Shown: positions 1-8,279 of the stretch, piece after piece | Position numbering within the stretch: the first letter of the stretch is position 1 | Layout: the number at the start of each line of letters is the position of its first letter | Source: an uncultured Gammaproteobacteria bacterium | GTDB lineage: Bacteria > Pseudomonadota > Gammaproteobacteria > Steroidobacterales > GCA-2729495 | Assembly: GCA_937921935.1 (NCBI GenBank) | Contig: CAKZWQ010000023.1 | Location: 1-64,000, forward strand | Direction of reading: 5' to 3' | Length of the DNA: 64,000 bases | Notes under the pieces: model-generated | What the model was told of the DNA's origin: nothing | Database searches by the model: none | What the model saw: the letters and a program-made list of their open reading frames with translations, nothing else | Translations under genes and position numbers: made by a program

Positions 1-169
1 AGGGGCCTTTTATATTTTTGGCCGCTGTCGGCAGGTTCGAACCCGCGGCATAGACCAGGGGGTTCGACCCGGGTCCAGCAGCGCAGGCCATACATCCCGC
101 CCTCTCTGCCATGTGTCCATTGGAGAGTTAGGCCTGTGCCCTCAACCGTCAAATCCAACCTGTTCTGGC

Positions 170-178
170 TGATATACT
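170..178 (+). promoter_or_regulatory. Extended -10 promoter of the aldolase gene
   Basis: The sequence TGA-TATACT (170-178) is an extended -10 element (TGn followed by a near-consensus hexamer). No good -35 sits 17 bp upstream, which fits extended -10 promoters. It lies about 70 bp before the aldolase start at 246, and a TAGGAG ribosome binding site follows at 227-232. The rest of positions 1-245 shows no gene. The promoter assignment is inferred from sequence alone. Confidence 0.5.
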
Positions 179-245
179 GCCGTCCGCACGCCAGGCGCCG
201 CCGGCCCTGTCCCGTTAAACCTTATGTAGGAGCAGGCAGTTTCCG

Positions 246-1139
246 ATGTCTACCTTGACCGATCAGTTGAACAAAGTTCGCACCCAGCCGGGCTTCCTGG
301 CAGCCCTCGATCAGAGTGGCGGCAGCACCCCCAAGGCGCTGGGCATCTATGGCATCGGCGCAGATGCGTTTAGTAACGACGAGGAAATGTACGCCCTGGT
401 TCATGCCATGCGGACCCGGATCGTGACCAGTCCGGCTTTCAATGGTGACCGGATACTCGGGGCCATTCTTTTCGAGAACACGCTGGATCGTGATATCCAG
501 GGTAAGAGCTCCTCTGACTTCCTGTGGGAAGACAAAAATGTGGTGCCCTTTCTGAAGGTGGACAAGGGGCTGGCGGATGAGTCTGACGGGGTGCAGATCA
601 TGAAGCCCATGCCGGGGCTGGCAGAGCTGCTCGACAAGGCCAGAGCGAAGAACGTTTTTGGTACGAAGATGCGGTCAGTCATCAAGTCTGCTAATCCGTC
701 TGGTATTGCCAGGATTGTGGAACAGCAGTTTGAGATCGGTCGACAGATCGTTGCTGCTGGATTGACGCCCATCATCGAGCCGGAGGTGGATATCAATGCG
801 CCGGACAAGGCCGATGCCGAGGAGCTGCTGAGGGAACAACTGCTGGTTCAGCTTGGCCAGCTGGATGCCAGCGAACTGGTGATGTTCAAGCTGACTTTGC
901 CGGAGGAGGCTAACTACTACCAGGATTGCCAGGATCATCCGAATTTGCTGAAAGTGGTTGCCCTGTCCGGGGGGTACTCCCGTGAAGAAGCGAATCGCCG
1001 ACTGGCTCAGAACATCGGCATGATTGCGAGCTTTTCCCGGGCATTGACTGAGGGGCTGTCGGCCCAGCAGTCCGACGAGGAATTCAATGCCACTCTGGAT
1101 GCGTCGATTCAGTCGATCTACGACGCCTCCTGCACCTGA
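246..1139 (+). CDS. fda: Class I fructose-bisphosphate aldolase
   Basis: Cleaves fructose-1,6-bisphosphate to dihydroxyacetone phosphate and glyceraldehyde-3-phosphate (reversibly) in cytoplasmic glycolysis and gluconeogenesis through a lysine Schiff base. The 297-residue protein has the class I hallmarks LDQSGGSTPKAL near residue 21, GTKMRSVIKSAN near 140, PIIEPEVDI near 175 and VMFKLTLPEE near 212, whose lysine is the likely Schiff-base residue. Length fits the short bacterial class I family. ATG 246 has a TAGGAG-type ribosome binding site 13 bases upstream. It is monocistronic, with a strong hairpin terminator just downstream. Together with ppsA, ppsR and pgm later in the window it points to active gluconeogenic carbon flow. 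The family call is secure; the preferred direction is inference. Confidence 0.93.
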   Translation: MSTLTDQLNKVRTQPGFLAALDQSGGSTPKALGIYGIGADAFSNDEEMYALVHAMRTRIVTSPAFNGDRILGAILFENTLDRDIQGKSSSDFLWEDKNVVPFLKVDKGLADESDGVQIMKPMPGLAELLDKARAKNVFGTKMRSVIKSANPSGIARIVEQQFEIGRQIVAAGLTPIIEPEVDINAPDKADAEELLREQLLVQLGQLDASELVMFKLTLPEEANYYQDCQDHPNLLKVVALSGGYSREEANRRLAQNIGMIASFSRALTEGLSAQQSDEEFNATLDASIQSIYDASCT

Positions 1140-1172
1140 GCCACCTATCGGCGAGCGGTCAGGACACGAGAA

Positions 1173-1204
1173 TAAAAAGGGCCCCGCTGGGGGCCCTTTT
1201 TTTG
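1173..1204 (+). terminator. Rho-independent terminator, probably bidirectional
   Basis: AGGGCCCC (1178-1185) pairs with GGGGCCCT (1190-1197) around a 4-nt loop, followed by seven T residues on the plus strand and preceded by an A run. It ends the aldolase transcript and, read on the other strand, can also end the convergent gene at 1235-2056. Confidence 0.9.
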
Positions 1205-1234
1205 TGCGCTATCAGCGCCGGTTTGCGAGGAAGT

Positions 1235-2056
1235 CTAGCGCCACTTGCCGCGATCGGCTTCCATCTGCACCAGGCCGCCGCGGCGATCCAGCATGAACTT
1301 AGCCTGCTCGGCGCCAAACACCCTTTCGGCGAGGACATTCATCGGGTCTGATCGGTTGGTGTATTCGCGATAGGTGAAGTCGTATTCCTGCTGGGCATCA
1401 CGTTCAGCCGCGGGTAGCTTGTCGGCCTCATCCAGCCAGCCGAACCAGCGATCGACAAATTTATCCACGTAGGCTTCGCAGGCATCCAGATGTTCGTCCG
1501 TCAGTTCGGTGATATAGCTTGAGCACACCGGCGACTGCATCCCTCGAATAATGGGTCCGTGGCTTGCTGACCAGACAAAGTCTGTATTGGCGCGAAAATT
1601 CAGATAGTCCTGATTGGTCTCATCGCTGTAGTACTTTTTGACATAGGCCTCGTTCACCTTCAGGTCTACCCGGGGTACATAGTCCGCGTAGAACAGCAGG
1701 TTGGGCACGGTGCCGAATATCAGCATGAGATTAGGGACTTGGGTTTCCTGGCCCAGCACGACATTGATGTTCATATCAATAATGCTGGCCTTGCGATTGC
1801 CCAGCCATGAGCGGACGAACCAGTCCATGTCTGTGCCGGTATAACCAAAGAAGGCGCCCTCCATCTGGCCATCAGGAGAGGTGTAGTAGTCAGCCCCCTC
1901 GGAGATAGGATGCAGCTTGGCATCGAAGCGCTTAATGATGCGCTCGGCGATCCGGCCATGAATGTCCCAGCAACGCTCCCATTGCTTGGAGACGTCGACA
2001 TTCGGATTGTCGGCGAGGAATTCGTGGATTGTCTTGACGTCGCTTTGGTCGCTCAT
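1235..2056 (-). CDS. Red chlorophyll catabolite reductase-like (bilin reductase fold) protein
   Basis: A 273-residue soluble protein without signal peptide or membrane segment. The middle (about residues 60-160) matches, from memory of plant red chlorophyll catabolite reductase (RCCR), in order: a GSxE-type acidic strand (here GQMEGAFF), an IDFVIGSW-type motif (here MDWFVRSW), APNFVVE (here VPNLMLIF), then PRVDLKVNEAYVKKYY against the plant pattern of PRKDL, NPDYLK and YY, and a final R-x-x-x-SP (here RGMQSP). The linear order of several motifs makes homology likely. RCCR and ferredoxin-dependent bilin reductases reduce linear tetrapyrroles using ferredoxin. What substrate a bacterium without visible photosynthesis genes would use is unknown; heme-derived bilins are one possibility. 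ATG 2056 has a good AAGGA ribosome binding site. It stands alone and converges on the aldolase gene. Confidence 0.6.
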   Translation of the reverse strand: MSDQSDVKTIHEFLADNPNVDVSKQWERCWDIHGRIAERIIKRFDAKLHPISEGADYYTSPDGQMEGAFFGYTGTDMDWFVRSWLGNRKASIIDMNINVVLGQETQVPNLMLIFGTVPNLLFYADYVPRVDLKVNEAYVKKYYSDETNQDYLNFRANTDFVWSASHGPIIRGMQSPVCSSYITELTDEHLDACEAYVDKFVDRWFGWLDEADKLPAAERDAQQEYDFTYREYTNRSDPMNVLAERVFGAEQAKFMLDRRGGLVQMEADRGKWR

Positions 2057-2274
2057 TCGGGCGCTATCCTTTTCGTGTTTATTGTGGTTATTTCCGCCTG
2101 ACCGGCGTCGGCCGTCAAGTTCTGCAGTGCCTGCGTCCGAGTCGTGGGCGTCTGTCCGTCTCTACCCGGGTGGTGTCAGGCAGCTCGGGCTGCCTCCGCA
2201 TAATGAAATCGCCGATGCCCACGCGTTCGCGGCCATCGGTGGTGATTCTCGCCACAGCATTCTCTATACCCCTG

Positions 2275-3081
2275 TCACCAAGGCAGAATTATGCCGTTGT
2301 AGGTGATTAATCGGCCGCCCATCTTCGGTTCAAGGCCCTCTATCATGCTGATGACCAGCGACGCGCTTTCAGCTGCGCTGATGGATTTTCCCGACCAGCC
2401 GGAATCCTCGAGCATCTGGGTGTCTACCCGCCCGGGTGAAATCATCGTCACCAGGATACCTGAATCCTTCAGGTCAGCTTGCAGGCTTACAACGGCACTG
2501 ATGTGTGCCGCCTTGCTCATTTTGAAGAAGTAGTGGCCGCGGACCAGTCGACCAATGCCAGGCGTGCCCATGCCGCCTCCCAGGCTGATGATTTTCTTTT
2601 GCTGGCTGCGCTGCACATGAGACGTGAAAGCTTCTGCCATTCGCAGGGAGCCGATGGCGTTTACATCGAGGACTCGTTTTAGTTCGTCAAAATCAAAGTT
2701 GCCGAGAGATTGTTCGTCAAGCTCTCCATAGATGCCTGCGTTATTCAGGAGCACATCAATGGGTTGATCGGCATACTTTCCTGCGATGGCCTGGACATCG
2801 GCATCACTGGTGATGTCCAGTCGGTCTATGGCTACGCGGGGGAATTCGGCGGCCAGCATTTGCAATGCCGCAGCCTGGTCAGGATTTCTGCAGCTGCTTA
2901 GAACGTTCCATCCCCGGGCGGCATACTGGCGTGCAAATTCCAGCCCCAGGCCACGGTTTGCGCCGGTAATCAGAACGGTCGGCTGGTCCGCCGCGAACAC
3001 GGTGGACGGTGGCGGCGTATCCATAGCGACGCTGCTGCAGGCAGCGATCAGGATTGTTGGCAGCAGCAGCGAAAATCTCAT
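2275..3081 (-). CDS. SDR-family protein with lipoprotein-like N-terminus and altered catalytic site
   Basis: A Rossmann-fold short-chain dehydrogenase/reductase of about 268 residues. The start chosen is ATG 3081; the open frame extends to a TTG at 3108, but ATG gives a clean signal sequence MRFSLLLPTILIAACSS with a lipobox (IAAC). The fold is plain: TGANRGLG cofactor loop near residue 40, a conserved LDITSD, NNAGIYG near 110. The expected YxxxK active site reads F-K-M-S-K near residue 185, so the catalytic tyrosine appears to be phenylalanine while the lysine stays. The nearest Tyr is two residues upstream. An exported or membrane-anchored SDR lacks an obvious NAD(P)H supply, so it may not be a normal oxidoreductase. 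Its function is not known. It is transcribed toward the RCCR-like gene with a 218-bp gap. Confidence 0.75.
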   Translation of the reverse strand: MRFSLLLPTILIAACSSVAMDTPPPSTVFAADQPTVLITGANRGLGLEFARQYAARGWNVLSSCRNPDQAAALQMLAAEFPRVAIDRLDITSDADVQAIAGKYADQPIDVLLNNAGIYGELDEQSLGNFDFDELKRVLDVNAIGSLRMAEAFTSHVQRSQQKKIISLGGGMGTPGIGRLVRGHYFFKMSKAAHISAVVSLQADLKDSGILVTMISPGRVDTQMLEDSGWSGKSISAAESASLVISMIEGLEPKMGGRLITYNGIILPW

Positions 3082-3154
3082 AGTCAGCGTCTCTGGTAAT
3101 GACCACAAAGCCTACAGGCCCAGGCTGAGAACATGAAACCAGTTCGGCGGATAT

Positions 3155-3844
3155 TCAGCGGCGCAGCACAGCCAGCCAGCGCCCCAGGTTGAGCAGACTG
3201 GCCAGGGAGGCGGCAACATAGGTCAAGGCGGCCGCTTTAAGTATTTTCCGGGCATGGGGCAGGTCACCGGGATGCAGGTAATCTCCGCCATCGAGAATGG
3301 GCAGCGCTTTATTAAAACTGGCGTCCAGTTCAACGGGCAGCGTTAGCAGATGTACCAGCGAACCCAGACCCATGGTCCCCACGGCAATGAGCAGGGCCAT
3401 AAAGCCCGCCTGCGGCAGTCGCGTTAACAGCATGATCACAGGAGCTGCCAGCAGCAGCATACTGCCCATGCGTTCACCCACCACTGCGACCCTGACGAGG
3501 CGCTGTCGGTAGTCGAACATGCTTTCCCCCCGGTCATGCTGAATCGCATGACCCACTTCGTGAGCAGCGACGGTGACGGCTGTCAATGAGTGGCCGTTGA
3601 ACTTGTCGGGGGATAACCGCACCGCTTGTGCCTGCGGGTCGTAGTGGTCGCCCAACTCCGTTTCTTCCACCTTGACGTGGGGCAGATCACACTGATCCAG
3701 CAGATGGCGGGCCAGTTCCGAACCCGTCCCTTCGCTTCGATAGCGATCGGCGGGCTCGCTGTACTTGCTCAGTACCTGCCGGACCCAGATACCAGGCAGG
3801 CTGATGGCCAGCAGCAGTACCAGGCCCAGAATTAACCAGATCAT
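3155..3844 (-). CDS. Membrane zinc metallopeptidase, YugP family
   Basis: A 229-residue integral membrane protein of the neutral zinc metallopeptidase family (Zn_peptidase_2, YugP-like). It has an N-terminal membrane segment (residues 2-16), a soluble domain with the zinc site AAHEVGHAIQH near residues 93-103, then hydrophobic segments near 125-165 and 195-225. HExxH provides two zinc ligands and the general base. Substrates of this family are not established. ATG 3844 is the natural start. It is followed on the same strand, upstream, by a small membrane protein gene 43 bp away, so the two may be cotranscribed. Confidence 0.85.
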   Translation of the reverse strand: MIWLILGLVLLLAISLPGIWVRQVLSKYSEPADRYRSEGTGSELARHLLDQCDLPHVKVEETELGDHYDPQAQAVRLSPDKFNGHSLTAVTVAAHEVGHAIQHDRGESMFDYRQRLVRVAVVGERMGSMLLLAAPVIMLLTRLPQAGFMALLIAVGTMGLGSLVHLLTLPVELDASFNKALPILDGGDYLHPGDLPHARKILKAAALTYVAASLASLLNLGRWLAVLRR

Positions 3845-3887
3845 GAACCCGGCGCCTGTTGCTCAACCGGTCTATCGGCAGTCATCG

Positions 3888-4244
3888 TCACAGCACCAGC
3901 AGCAGACTGCGGGCCGAAAACCAGGCCAGGGCGACCAGCAGGCCGGCCACCAAAATAGTGAGGCTCCAGCGATACAGGCGCGCCAGGCCGATCTTCAGGC
4001 GTCGCCACCAGCGCGCCCCGGGATCCGGCTGGGCAACGGGGTGGGCGAAAGCCTGCAGGAAGCCTATTGCGGTCAGGGACCAGAGCAGGGCGCAGATGGC
4101 CATCAGGCTGAGGGACTGGCTGGCCGGACCGTTGAGCACAAACACGCCCATGGCCAGGCCACAGAAAGCGGCCGCGGCCAGGCACCAGGCGAGCCAGCGA
4201 TAAGGCTGCAATCTCGCGGCCAGTTGCTCACAGTAATCAAGCAT
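3888..4244 (-). CDS. Small hypothetical membrane protein
   Basis: A 118-residue protein with three probable membrane helices (about residues 17-35, 45-65 and 93-115) separated by a basic, tryptophan-rich stretch. No family was recognised. It is read in the same direction as the flanking YugP-like peptidase (43 bp downstream) and the DUF411 gene (42 bp upstream), which supports it being real, as do its hydrophobic pattern and tight spacing. Confidence 0.6.
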   Translation of the reverse strand: MLDYCEQLAARLQPYRWLAWCLAAAAFCGLAMGVFVLNGPASQSLSLMAICALLWSLTAIGFLQAFAHPVAQPDPGARWWRRLKIGLARLYRWSLTILVAGLLVALAWFSARSLLLVL

Positions 4245-4286
4245 CGGCAGATTGCCGCTGGGTACCCGTGACTCGTGGGCAGCGCC

Positions 4287-4736
4287 TTAGGGGCTATGGC
4301 TCGCGAATTCTTCGATACTGCCCTGAGCATCAAAGGCATAGACCTTGAAGGGCTGGGGATCAGGGCCTTCCATGCCCGGGGAGCCGATGGGCATGCCTGG
4401 CACACCAATGCCTTTCTTATCGGGACGCTCACGCAGCAGGCGCAGGATGTCAGCGATGGGCACATGTCCCTCGATCACGTAGCCGTCCACGATCGCAGTA
4501 TGGCAGGAGCCAAGCTGGCGCGGGACCCGGAACTGCTGCTTGATGGGTGCCATATCGGGCACGTTGACGGTCTCGACATCAAAACCGCTCGCGCTGAGCT
4601 GGTCGGCCCATCTCGAGCAACAAGAACAGGTCGGTGACTTGTAGACCTTGACGCTTGGCAGCTCCTCGGCAGCCGCCCGTCCGCTGATCAATAGCAGCAG
4701 GGTGAGCAGGGCGGCCTTGATTAGTCTGATACGCAT
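4287..4736 (-). CDS. DUF411 family periplasmic protein
   Basis: A 149-residue exported protein: signal peptide with a hydrophobic core at residues 5-20 and an AAA|EE-type cleavage near 23, then a DUF411 domain. The domain starts with VKVYKSPTCSCCSRW (residues 29-43), where the CSCC cluster resembles a metal or thiol site, and has the family pattern GSCHTAIVDGYVIEGHVP near 75-92. DUF411 genes often occur with copper-handling systems, but no copper gene is visible here. The first gene of a probable minus-strand run of three. Function: metal binding is inferred from cysteines and family context. Confidence 0.85.
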   Translation of the reverse strand: MRIRLIKAALLTLLLLISGRAAAEELPSVKVYKSPTCSCCSRWADQLSASGFDVETVNVPDMAPIKQQFRVPRQLGSCHTAIVDGYVIEGHVPIADILRLLRERPDKKGIGVPGMPIGSPGMEGPDPQPFKVYAFDAQGSIEEFASHSP

Positions 4737-4835
4737 TCCGGCAGCACTCCTTAACAGGTGTTCCTATGGTTCGCAGATCGATTCCCTCGCGTCAAGGGCG
4801 ACCGGGGGCCATGTGAAGGCGCCGGGCCTTTTGCC

Positions 4836-5456
4836 TCAGCGCGTCATGCGATTTTTGCGCAGACGTTTGGCGATGGCGGTCGTAGTCGTATCGAGTACAT
4901 CCCACTCAGTTGCCTTGTTAAAGGTCACGGAGTCCAGGCTGTAGATGAGGCGACCCTCGGTTGTTTCGTAAACATCAGAGCTGATCTCCACCGTGCTGCT
5001 GAGCAAGGTGTAGGCCGGCTCTTCTATTTCCTTGTAGTCGTAGCGGAAGAAGTCGAACAGGTATTCGCTCTTACGTTGGACTTTGGCGCTGGAACGCGCT
5101 TCCACTTCCTCGGGATTGACGTCCTGCCGAATCAGCCGACTGACCAGCACGGCATCGGCGCCTGTGGCACGCACGACCTCGGCGACAGTATCCCGACTCA
5201 GGGGGGTGTCATAGCCCATTTGGCGGAAACTGGCCCAGGCGGTATTGCCGCTATCGCGCAGGGTACGAGCCATCAGGTCCTCCCAACGCACCCGAATCCC
5301 CTGGTTAGGCGTGATGCCCACCACGACTATCTTGGAGAAAGGCTTGGGCGTGGGGCGTTTTTCGTACTGGGTGGACTCCAGCTTGGTGCCTTTGGCACAG
5401 CCGGTGACGAGCAGCACGACAAACAGGATAAAGACAGGCAAGCGGCAGCCGGACAT
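4836..5456 (-). CDS. Hypothetical lipoprotein
   Basis: A 206-residue protein with a lipoprotein signal (hydrophobic residues 7-18, lipobox LVTGC, Cys20) and a predicted alpha/beta soluble domain: FSKIVVVGITPN near 40 followed by a helix, then ATGADAVLVSRLI near 95. This strand-helix layout with a conserved -ADAVLV- segment resembles the fold seen in several outer-membrane-associated lipoproteins that sense or assemble envelope complexes, but no named family was recognised. It is divergent from the SRP RNA gene. Confidence 0.7.
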   Translation of the reverse strand: MSGCRLPVFILFVVLLVTGCAKGTKLESTQYEKRPTPKPFSKIVVVGITPNQGIRVRWEDLMARTLRDSGNTAWASFRQMGYDTPLSRDTVAEVVRATGADAVLVSRLIRQDVNPEEVEARSSAKVQRKSEYLFDFFRYDYKEIEEPAYTLLSSTVEISSDVYETTEGRLIYSLDSVTFNKATEWDVLDTTTTAIAKRLRKNRMTR

Positions 5457-5525
5457 AAGCGGATTCGCAGCAATAAGGCGCGCTGATTATTTCACCCGCC
5501 CCTTCAGCCATGCAACAAGACATGC

Positions 5526-5554
5526 TTGCCCGGTGGGCCTGCACCGCATACCCT
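5526..5554 (+). promoter_or_regulatory. Putative promoter of the SRP RNA gene
   Basis: A TTGCCC -35 (5526-5531) and TACCCT -10 (5549-5554) are 17 bp apart, with the inferred RNA 5' end 6 bp downstream. The -10 is weak, so this rests mainly on spacing and position. Confidence 0.35.
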
Positions 5555-5559
5555 TTATC

Positions 5560-5672
5560 AGGGGTCCGCGCTGGTCCCCCCGCGGCGGCTACCCGTGAAA
5601 CCCGTCAGGCCCGGGAGGGAGCAGCGGTAGCGGTGATGCCGGGCGCCGGGGTGTGGCTGGCGCGGATCCTTT
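5560..5672 (+). ncRNA. ffs: 4.5S signal recognition particle RNA
   Basis: RNA component of the bacterial signal recognition particle, which binds Ffh and targets nascent membrane proteins to FtsY. The conserved apical domain is present: GTCAGGCCCGGGAGGGAGCA (5603-5622), matching the usual GUCAGGUCCGGAAGGAAGCA signature, followed by a GGTGATGCCGGG 3' arm. The ends AGGGGTCCGCGC and GCGCGGATCCTTT can pair to close the long hairpin. The length of about 113 nt fits the gammaproteobacterial 4.5S form. The following T-rich stretch may help termination. It lies 20 bp ahead of dnaX, a common neighbour. Ends are estimated from pairing. Confidence 0.9.
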
Positions 5673-5691
5673 TGTTTTACTGGTTGTTTTG

Positions 5692-7308
5692 ATGAGTTAT
5701 CTGGTTCTGGCGCGCAAATGGCGGCCTCGCCGCTTCGCTGATGTGGTCGGTCAGGATCACGTGGTGCGCGCCTTGCAGAATGCCTTGGCGGCGGATCAGG
5801 TTCATCATGCCTACCTGTTTGCCGGCACCCGGGGTGTCGGCAAGACGACCCTGGCCCGGATTCTGGCCAAAGCCCTGAACTGCCTGGAGGGTGTTGCCCA
5901 GGAGCCTTGCGGGCAGTGCAGTGCCTGCCTGGCTGTGGATGAAGGCCGCTTTGTTGATCTCATAGAGGTCGACGCTGCGTCCCGCACCGGTGTTGATGAC
6001 ACACGCGAGCTACTGGATAACGTCCAGTACACGCCCACCAGCGGCCGCTACAAGGTGTATCTCATTGATGAGGTTCACATGTTGTCCAGGCAATCCTTCA
6101 ATGCCTTGCTGAAAACCCTGGAAGAACCACCGCCCCACGTGAAGTTTCTGTTTGCGACGACAGATCCGCAGAAGCTTCCGGTGACGGTTTTGTCCCGCTG
6201 TCTGCAATTTAATCTGAAGCGGATGCCCGTTGGTCTGATCGAAGACCGCCTTGCAGAGATTTGCTCGGCAGAAGGCTTTAACGCCGAAAAGCCGGCCCTG
6301 CATCGGCTCGCCCTGGCCGCTGCCGGCAGTGTGCGCGATGGCCTGAGCCTGCTGGATCAGGCCCTGGCTTACGGCAGCAATGAGCTGCTGGATGCCGATG
6401 TTGCCGTCATGCTGGGCTCCATGGACCGTGACCGGGTCCTCGGGCTCCTGGAAGCCATTGCTGCCGGAGACGCCAGGCAGTTGCTGGATCGGATCAAAGC
6501 CCTGGATGAAGACGTGCCCGATTACGAGCGGCTGCTGGATCAGCTGGCCACGGCGCTGCAGCGCATTGCCGTGATTCAGCTGGCCGGTGCCGATGCCCTG
6601 GAGGACGAAGATGCGCTGGCCGGGCTGCAAAGCCTGGCCGCTAGCCTGGATCCTGCGCAGGTTCAGCTGCATTACCAGATCGCCCTGACGGGCCGCCGCG
6701 ATCTTAGCCTGGCGCCGGACCCCCGGCTGGGCTTCGAGATGGCGTTACTGCGCATGCTGGCTTTTCGCCTGGAGGCCCCTGCTGAGGCCCTGTCGGGGGA
6801 TGAACCCGCGCAAAGCCCGGGCCGAACCCCAGGGCCCGTAAAGGGGGCCAGGGCCGCTCCGGCGGCGGCCAGGACGACCCTTACACCGGCCAGCGCTGCA
6901 GATCCTGAGGACTGGCCGGCGTATGTGGCCGGACTTTCCGTGTCAGGGGCAGCCCGGCAGTTGGCAGAGCACACGGAGCTAATTGCCTTTACGCCCGTTG
7001 AAATCCGGCTGCGCGTGGCAGCGGACAATCAGCATTTGCTGACGGACAAATTGGTGGAGCGTCTGACGGCGGCCGTAAGGGAGCGACAGGGTAGTGCCAT
7101 CAAGGTTCGGGTCGCCCTGGCTGATGAGCCGGCGCGCGGGGTGACGGTGGCGGCTTTGGAGGCCGATGCCCAGACCCAGGACGAGCAGCGTCGGCGTGAA
7201 TCCATTGAGAAAGATCCCAAGGTACGGGAAATTGTTGACATGTTTCAGGGTGAGGTCGTGGCTGACTCGATCAAGCCCACCACGAACGGGCCGGCCGACC
7301 AGGCTTAG
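5692..7308 (+). CDS. dnaX: DNA polymerase III subunit tau/gamma
   Basis: Clamp-loader ATPase subunit that loads the beta clamp and, as tau, links polymerase cores and helicase. Start ATG 5692 ([21 protein letters not shown]) is the family start; an upstream in-frame start at 5653 would fall in the SRP RNA. Protein of 538 residues: Walker [10 protein letters not shown] near 44, a four-cysteine zinc module (C..CGQC..C) near 64-79, Walker B LIDEVHML near 125, sensor 1 [10 protein letters not shown] near 157. C-terminal half is Ala/Pro-rich linker then a short tau-type tail, so it is shorter than the E. coli protein (643). No A-rich slippery heptamer was seen in the linker. Begins the dnaX-ybaB-recR operon. 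Confidence 0.95.
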   Translation: MSYLVLARKWRPRRFADVVGQDHVVRALQNALAADQVHHAYLFAGTRGVGKTTLARILAKALNCLEGVAQEPCGQCSACLAVDEGRFVDLIEVDAASRTGVDDTRELLDNVQYTPTSGRYKVYLIDEVHMLSRQSFNALLKTLEEPPPHVKFLFATTDPQKLPVTVLSRCLQFNLKRMPVGLIEDRLAEICSAEGFNAEKPALHRLALAAAGSVRDGLSLLDQALAYGSNELLDADVAVMLGSMDRDRVLGLLEAIAAGDARQLLDRIKALDEDVPDYERLLDQLATALQRIAVIQLAGADALEDEDALAGLQSLAASLDPAQVQLHYQIALTGRRDLSLAPDPRLGFEMALLRMLAFRLEAPAEALSGDEPAQSPGRTPGPVKGARAAPAAARTTLTPASAADPEDWPAYVAGLSVSGAARQLAEHTELIAFTPVEIRLRVAADNQHLLTDKLVERLTAAVRERQGSAIKVRVALADEPARGVTVAALEADAQTQDEQRRRESIEKDPKVREIVDMFQGEVVADSIKPTTNGPADQA

Positions 7309-7334
7309 GCTTTAGCCAAGACGGAGATTCAGCC

Positions 7335-7658
7335 ATGAAGGCGGATATCGGCCAGCTGATGAAGCAGGCTCAGAAAATGCAAGCGCAGGTCCAGGAAGCA
7401 CAGGAAGAGCTGGCTAACCTGGAAGTTCAGGGCGAAGCGGGTGGTGGCTTGGTCAGTCTGACCATGACCTGCCGCCATGAGGTACGAGGTGTGCGCATCG
7501 ATCCGTCACTGCTGGGCGATGATCGGGACATGCTGGAGGATATTCTGGTCGCCGCGTTTAACGATGCCTTGCGCAAGGTTGAGCAGACGGTTCAGGACAA
7601 GTACTCGGGCATGACCGGTGGTCTGGGTCTGCCGGGTGGCCTGCAGCTGCCGTTTTAG
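7335..7658 (+). CDS. ybaB: Nucleoid-associated protein YbaB/EbfC
   Basis: A 107-residue DNA-binding protein of the YbaB/EbfC family, which forms tweezer-shaped dimers and coats DNA. It shows the family pattern: a long N-terminal helix rich in Met and Gln ([18 protein letters not shown], residues 9-26), then a beta region with a conserved GGGLVSLTM and a C-terminal helix ending in [11 protein letters not shown]. It sits between dnaX (27 bp upstream) and recR (15 bp downstream), the classical arrangement. ATG 7335 is the only sensible start. Confidence 0.95.
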   Translation: MKADIGQLMKQAQKMQAQVQEAQEELANLEVQGEAGGGLVSLTMTCRHEVRGVRIDPSLLGDDRDMLEDILVAAFNDALRKVEQTVQDKYSGMTGGLGLPGGLQLPF

Positions 7659-7673
7659 TCACTGTCAGCATTC

Positions 7674-8279
7674 ATGAGCTTTTCCCCCAGTCTGCAACAG
7701 CTGCTCGGCGCCTTGCGTTGCCTGCCGGGTGTGGGCCCCAAGTCTGCCCAGCGCATGGCCTTTCACTTGCTGGAGAAGGATCGCGACGGCGCTGCCCGCC
7801 TGGCTGAGGTGCTGGCCCTGGCCCTGGATCGCATCGGCCTGTGCTCGCAGTGCCGGATGCTGACTGAAGATGATCTTTGCCCCATCTGCGTGGATCCGCG
7901 CCGCGAGGCAGGCCTGATTTGCGTGGTGGAGTCGCCTGCCGACGTGGTGGCGGTGGAGGAGTCCGGCGCTTACCGGGGCCGCTACTTTGTATTACTGGGT
8001 CGCTTGTCGCCTCTGGACGGTGTGGGCCCCGAGGAGCTGGGTCTGGACTTGCTAAGCCGGCTACTGGCCGCCGATGAATTAGGCGAAATCGTGCTGGCCA
8101 CCAGTGCGACTGTGGAAGGTGAGGCGACCGCCGCCTACCTGGCGGGTCTGGCGGCAGAGCATGGTGTTGCGGCCAGTCGTATTGCTCATGGCGTGCCCAT
8201 GGGCGGTGAGCTGGAGTACGTGGACAGCAGCACCCTGTTTCGTGCGATAGCCTCCCGCACCTCGGTAGAGTCAGCCTGA
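7674..8279 (+). CDS. recR: Recombination protein RecR
   Basis: A DNA-clamp protein that acts with RecF and RecO to load RecA at gaps. 201 residues: N-terminal helix-hairpin-helix ([20 protein letters not shown], residues 14-33), a zinc finger with [16 protein letters not shown] near 56-71, and a Toprim domain with [14 protein letters not shown] near 82-95. Length matches the family. Last gene of the dnaX-ybaB-recR operon; its 3' end overlaps the convergent rsgA by 9 bp, so both transcripts run into each other. Confidence 0.95.
   Translation: MSFSPSLQQLLGALRCLPGVGPKSAQRMAFHLLEKDRDGAARLAEVLALALDRIGLCSQCRMLTEDDLCPICVDPRREAGLICVVESPADVVAVEESGAYRGRYFVLLGRLSPLDGVGPEELGLDLLSRLLAADELGEIVLATSATVEGEATAAYLAGLAAEHGVAASRIAHGVPMGGELEYVDSSTLFRAIASRTSVESA

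Noticed and set aside
30-75. Two T-arm-like sequences (GGTTCGAACCC and GGGTTCGACCC)
   Set aside because: The stems do not pair in tRNA geometry and no acceptor, anticodon or D arm can be built on either strand. Not a tRNA.
6010-6672. Long minus-strand frame opposite dnaX
   Set aside because: Antisense to conserved dnaX sequence with no recognisable domain.
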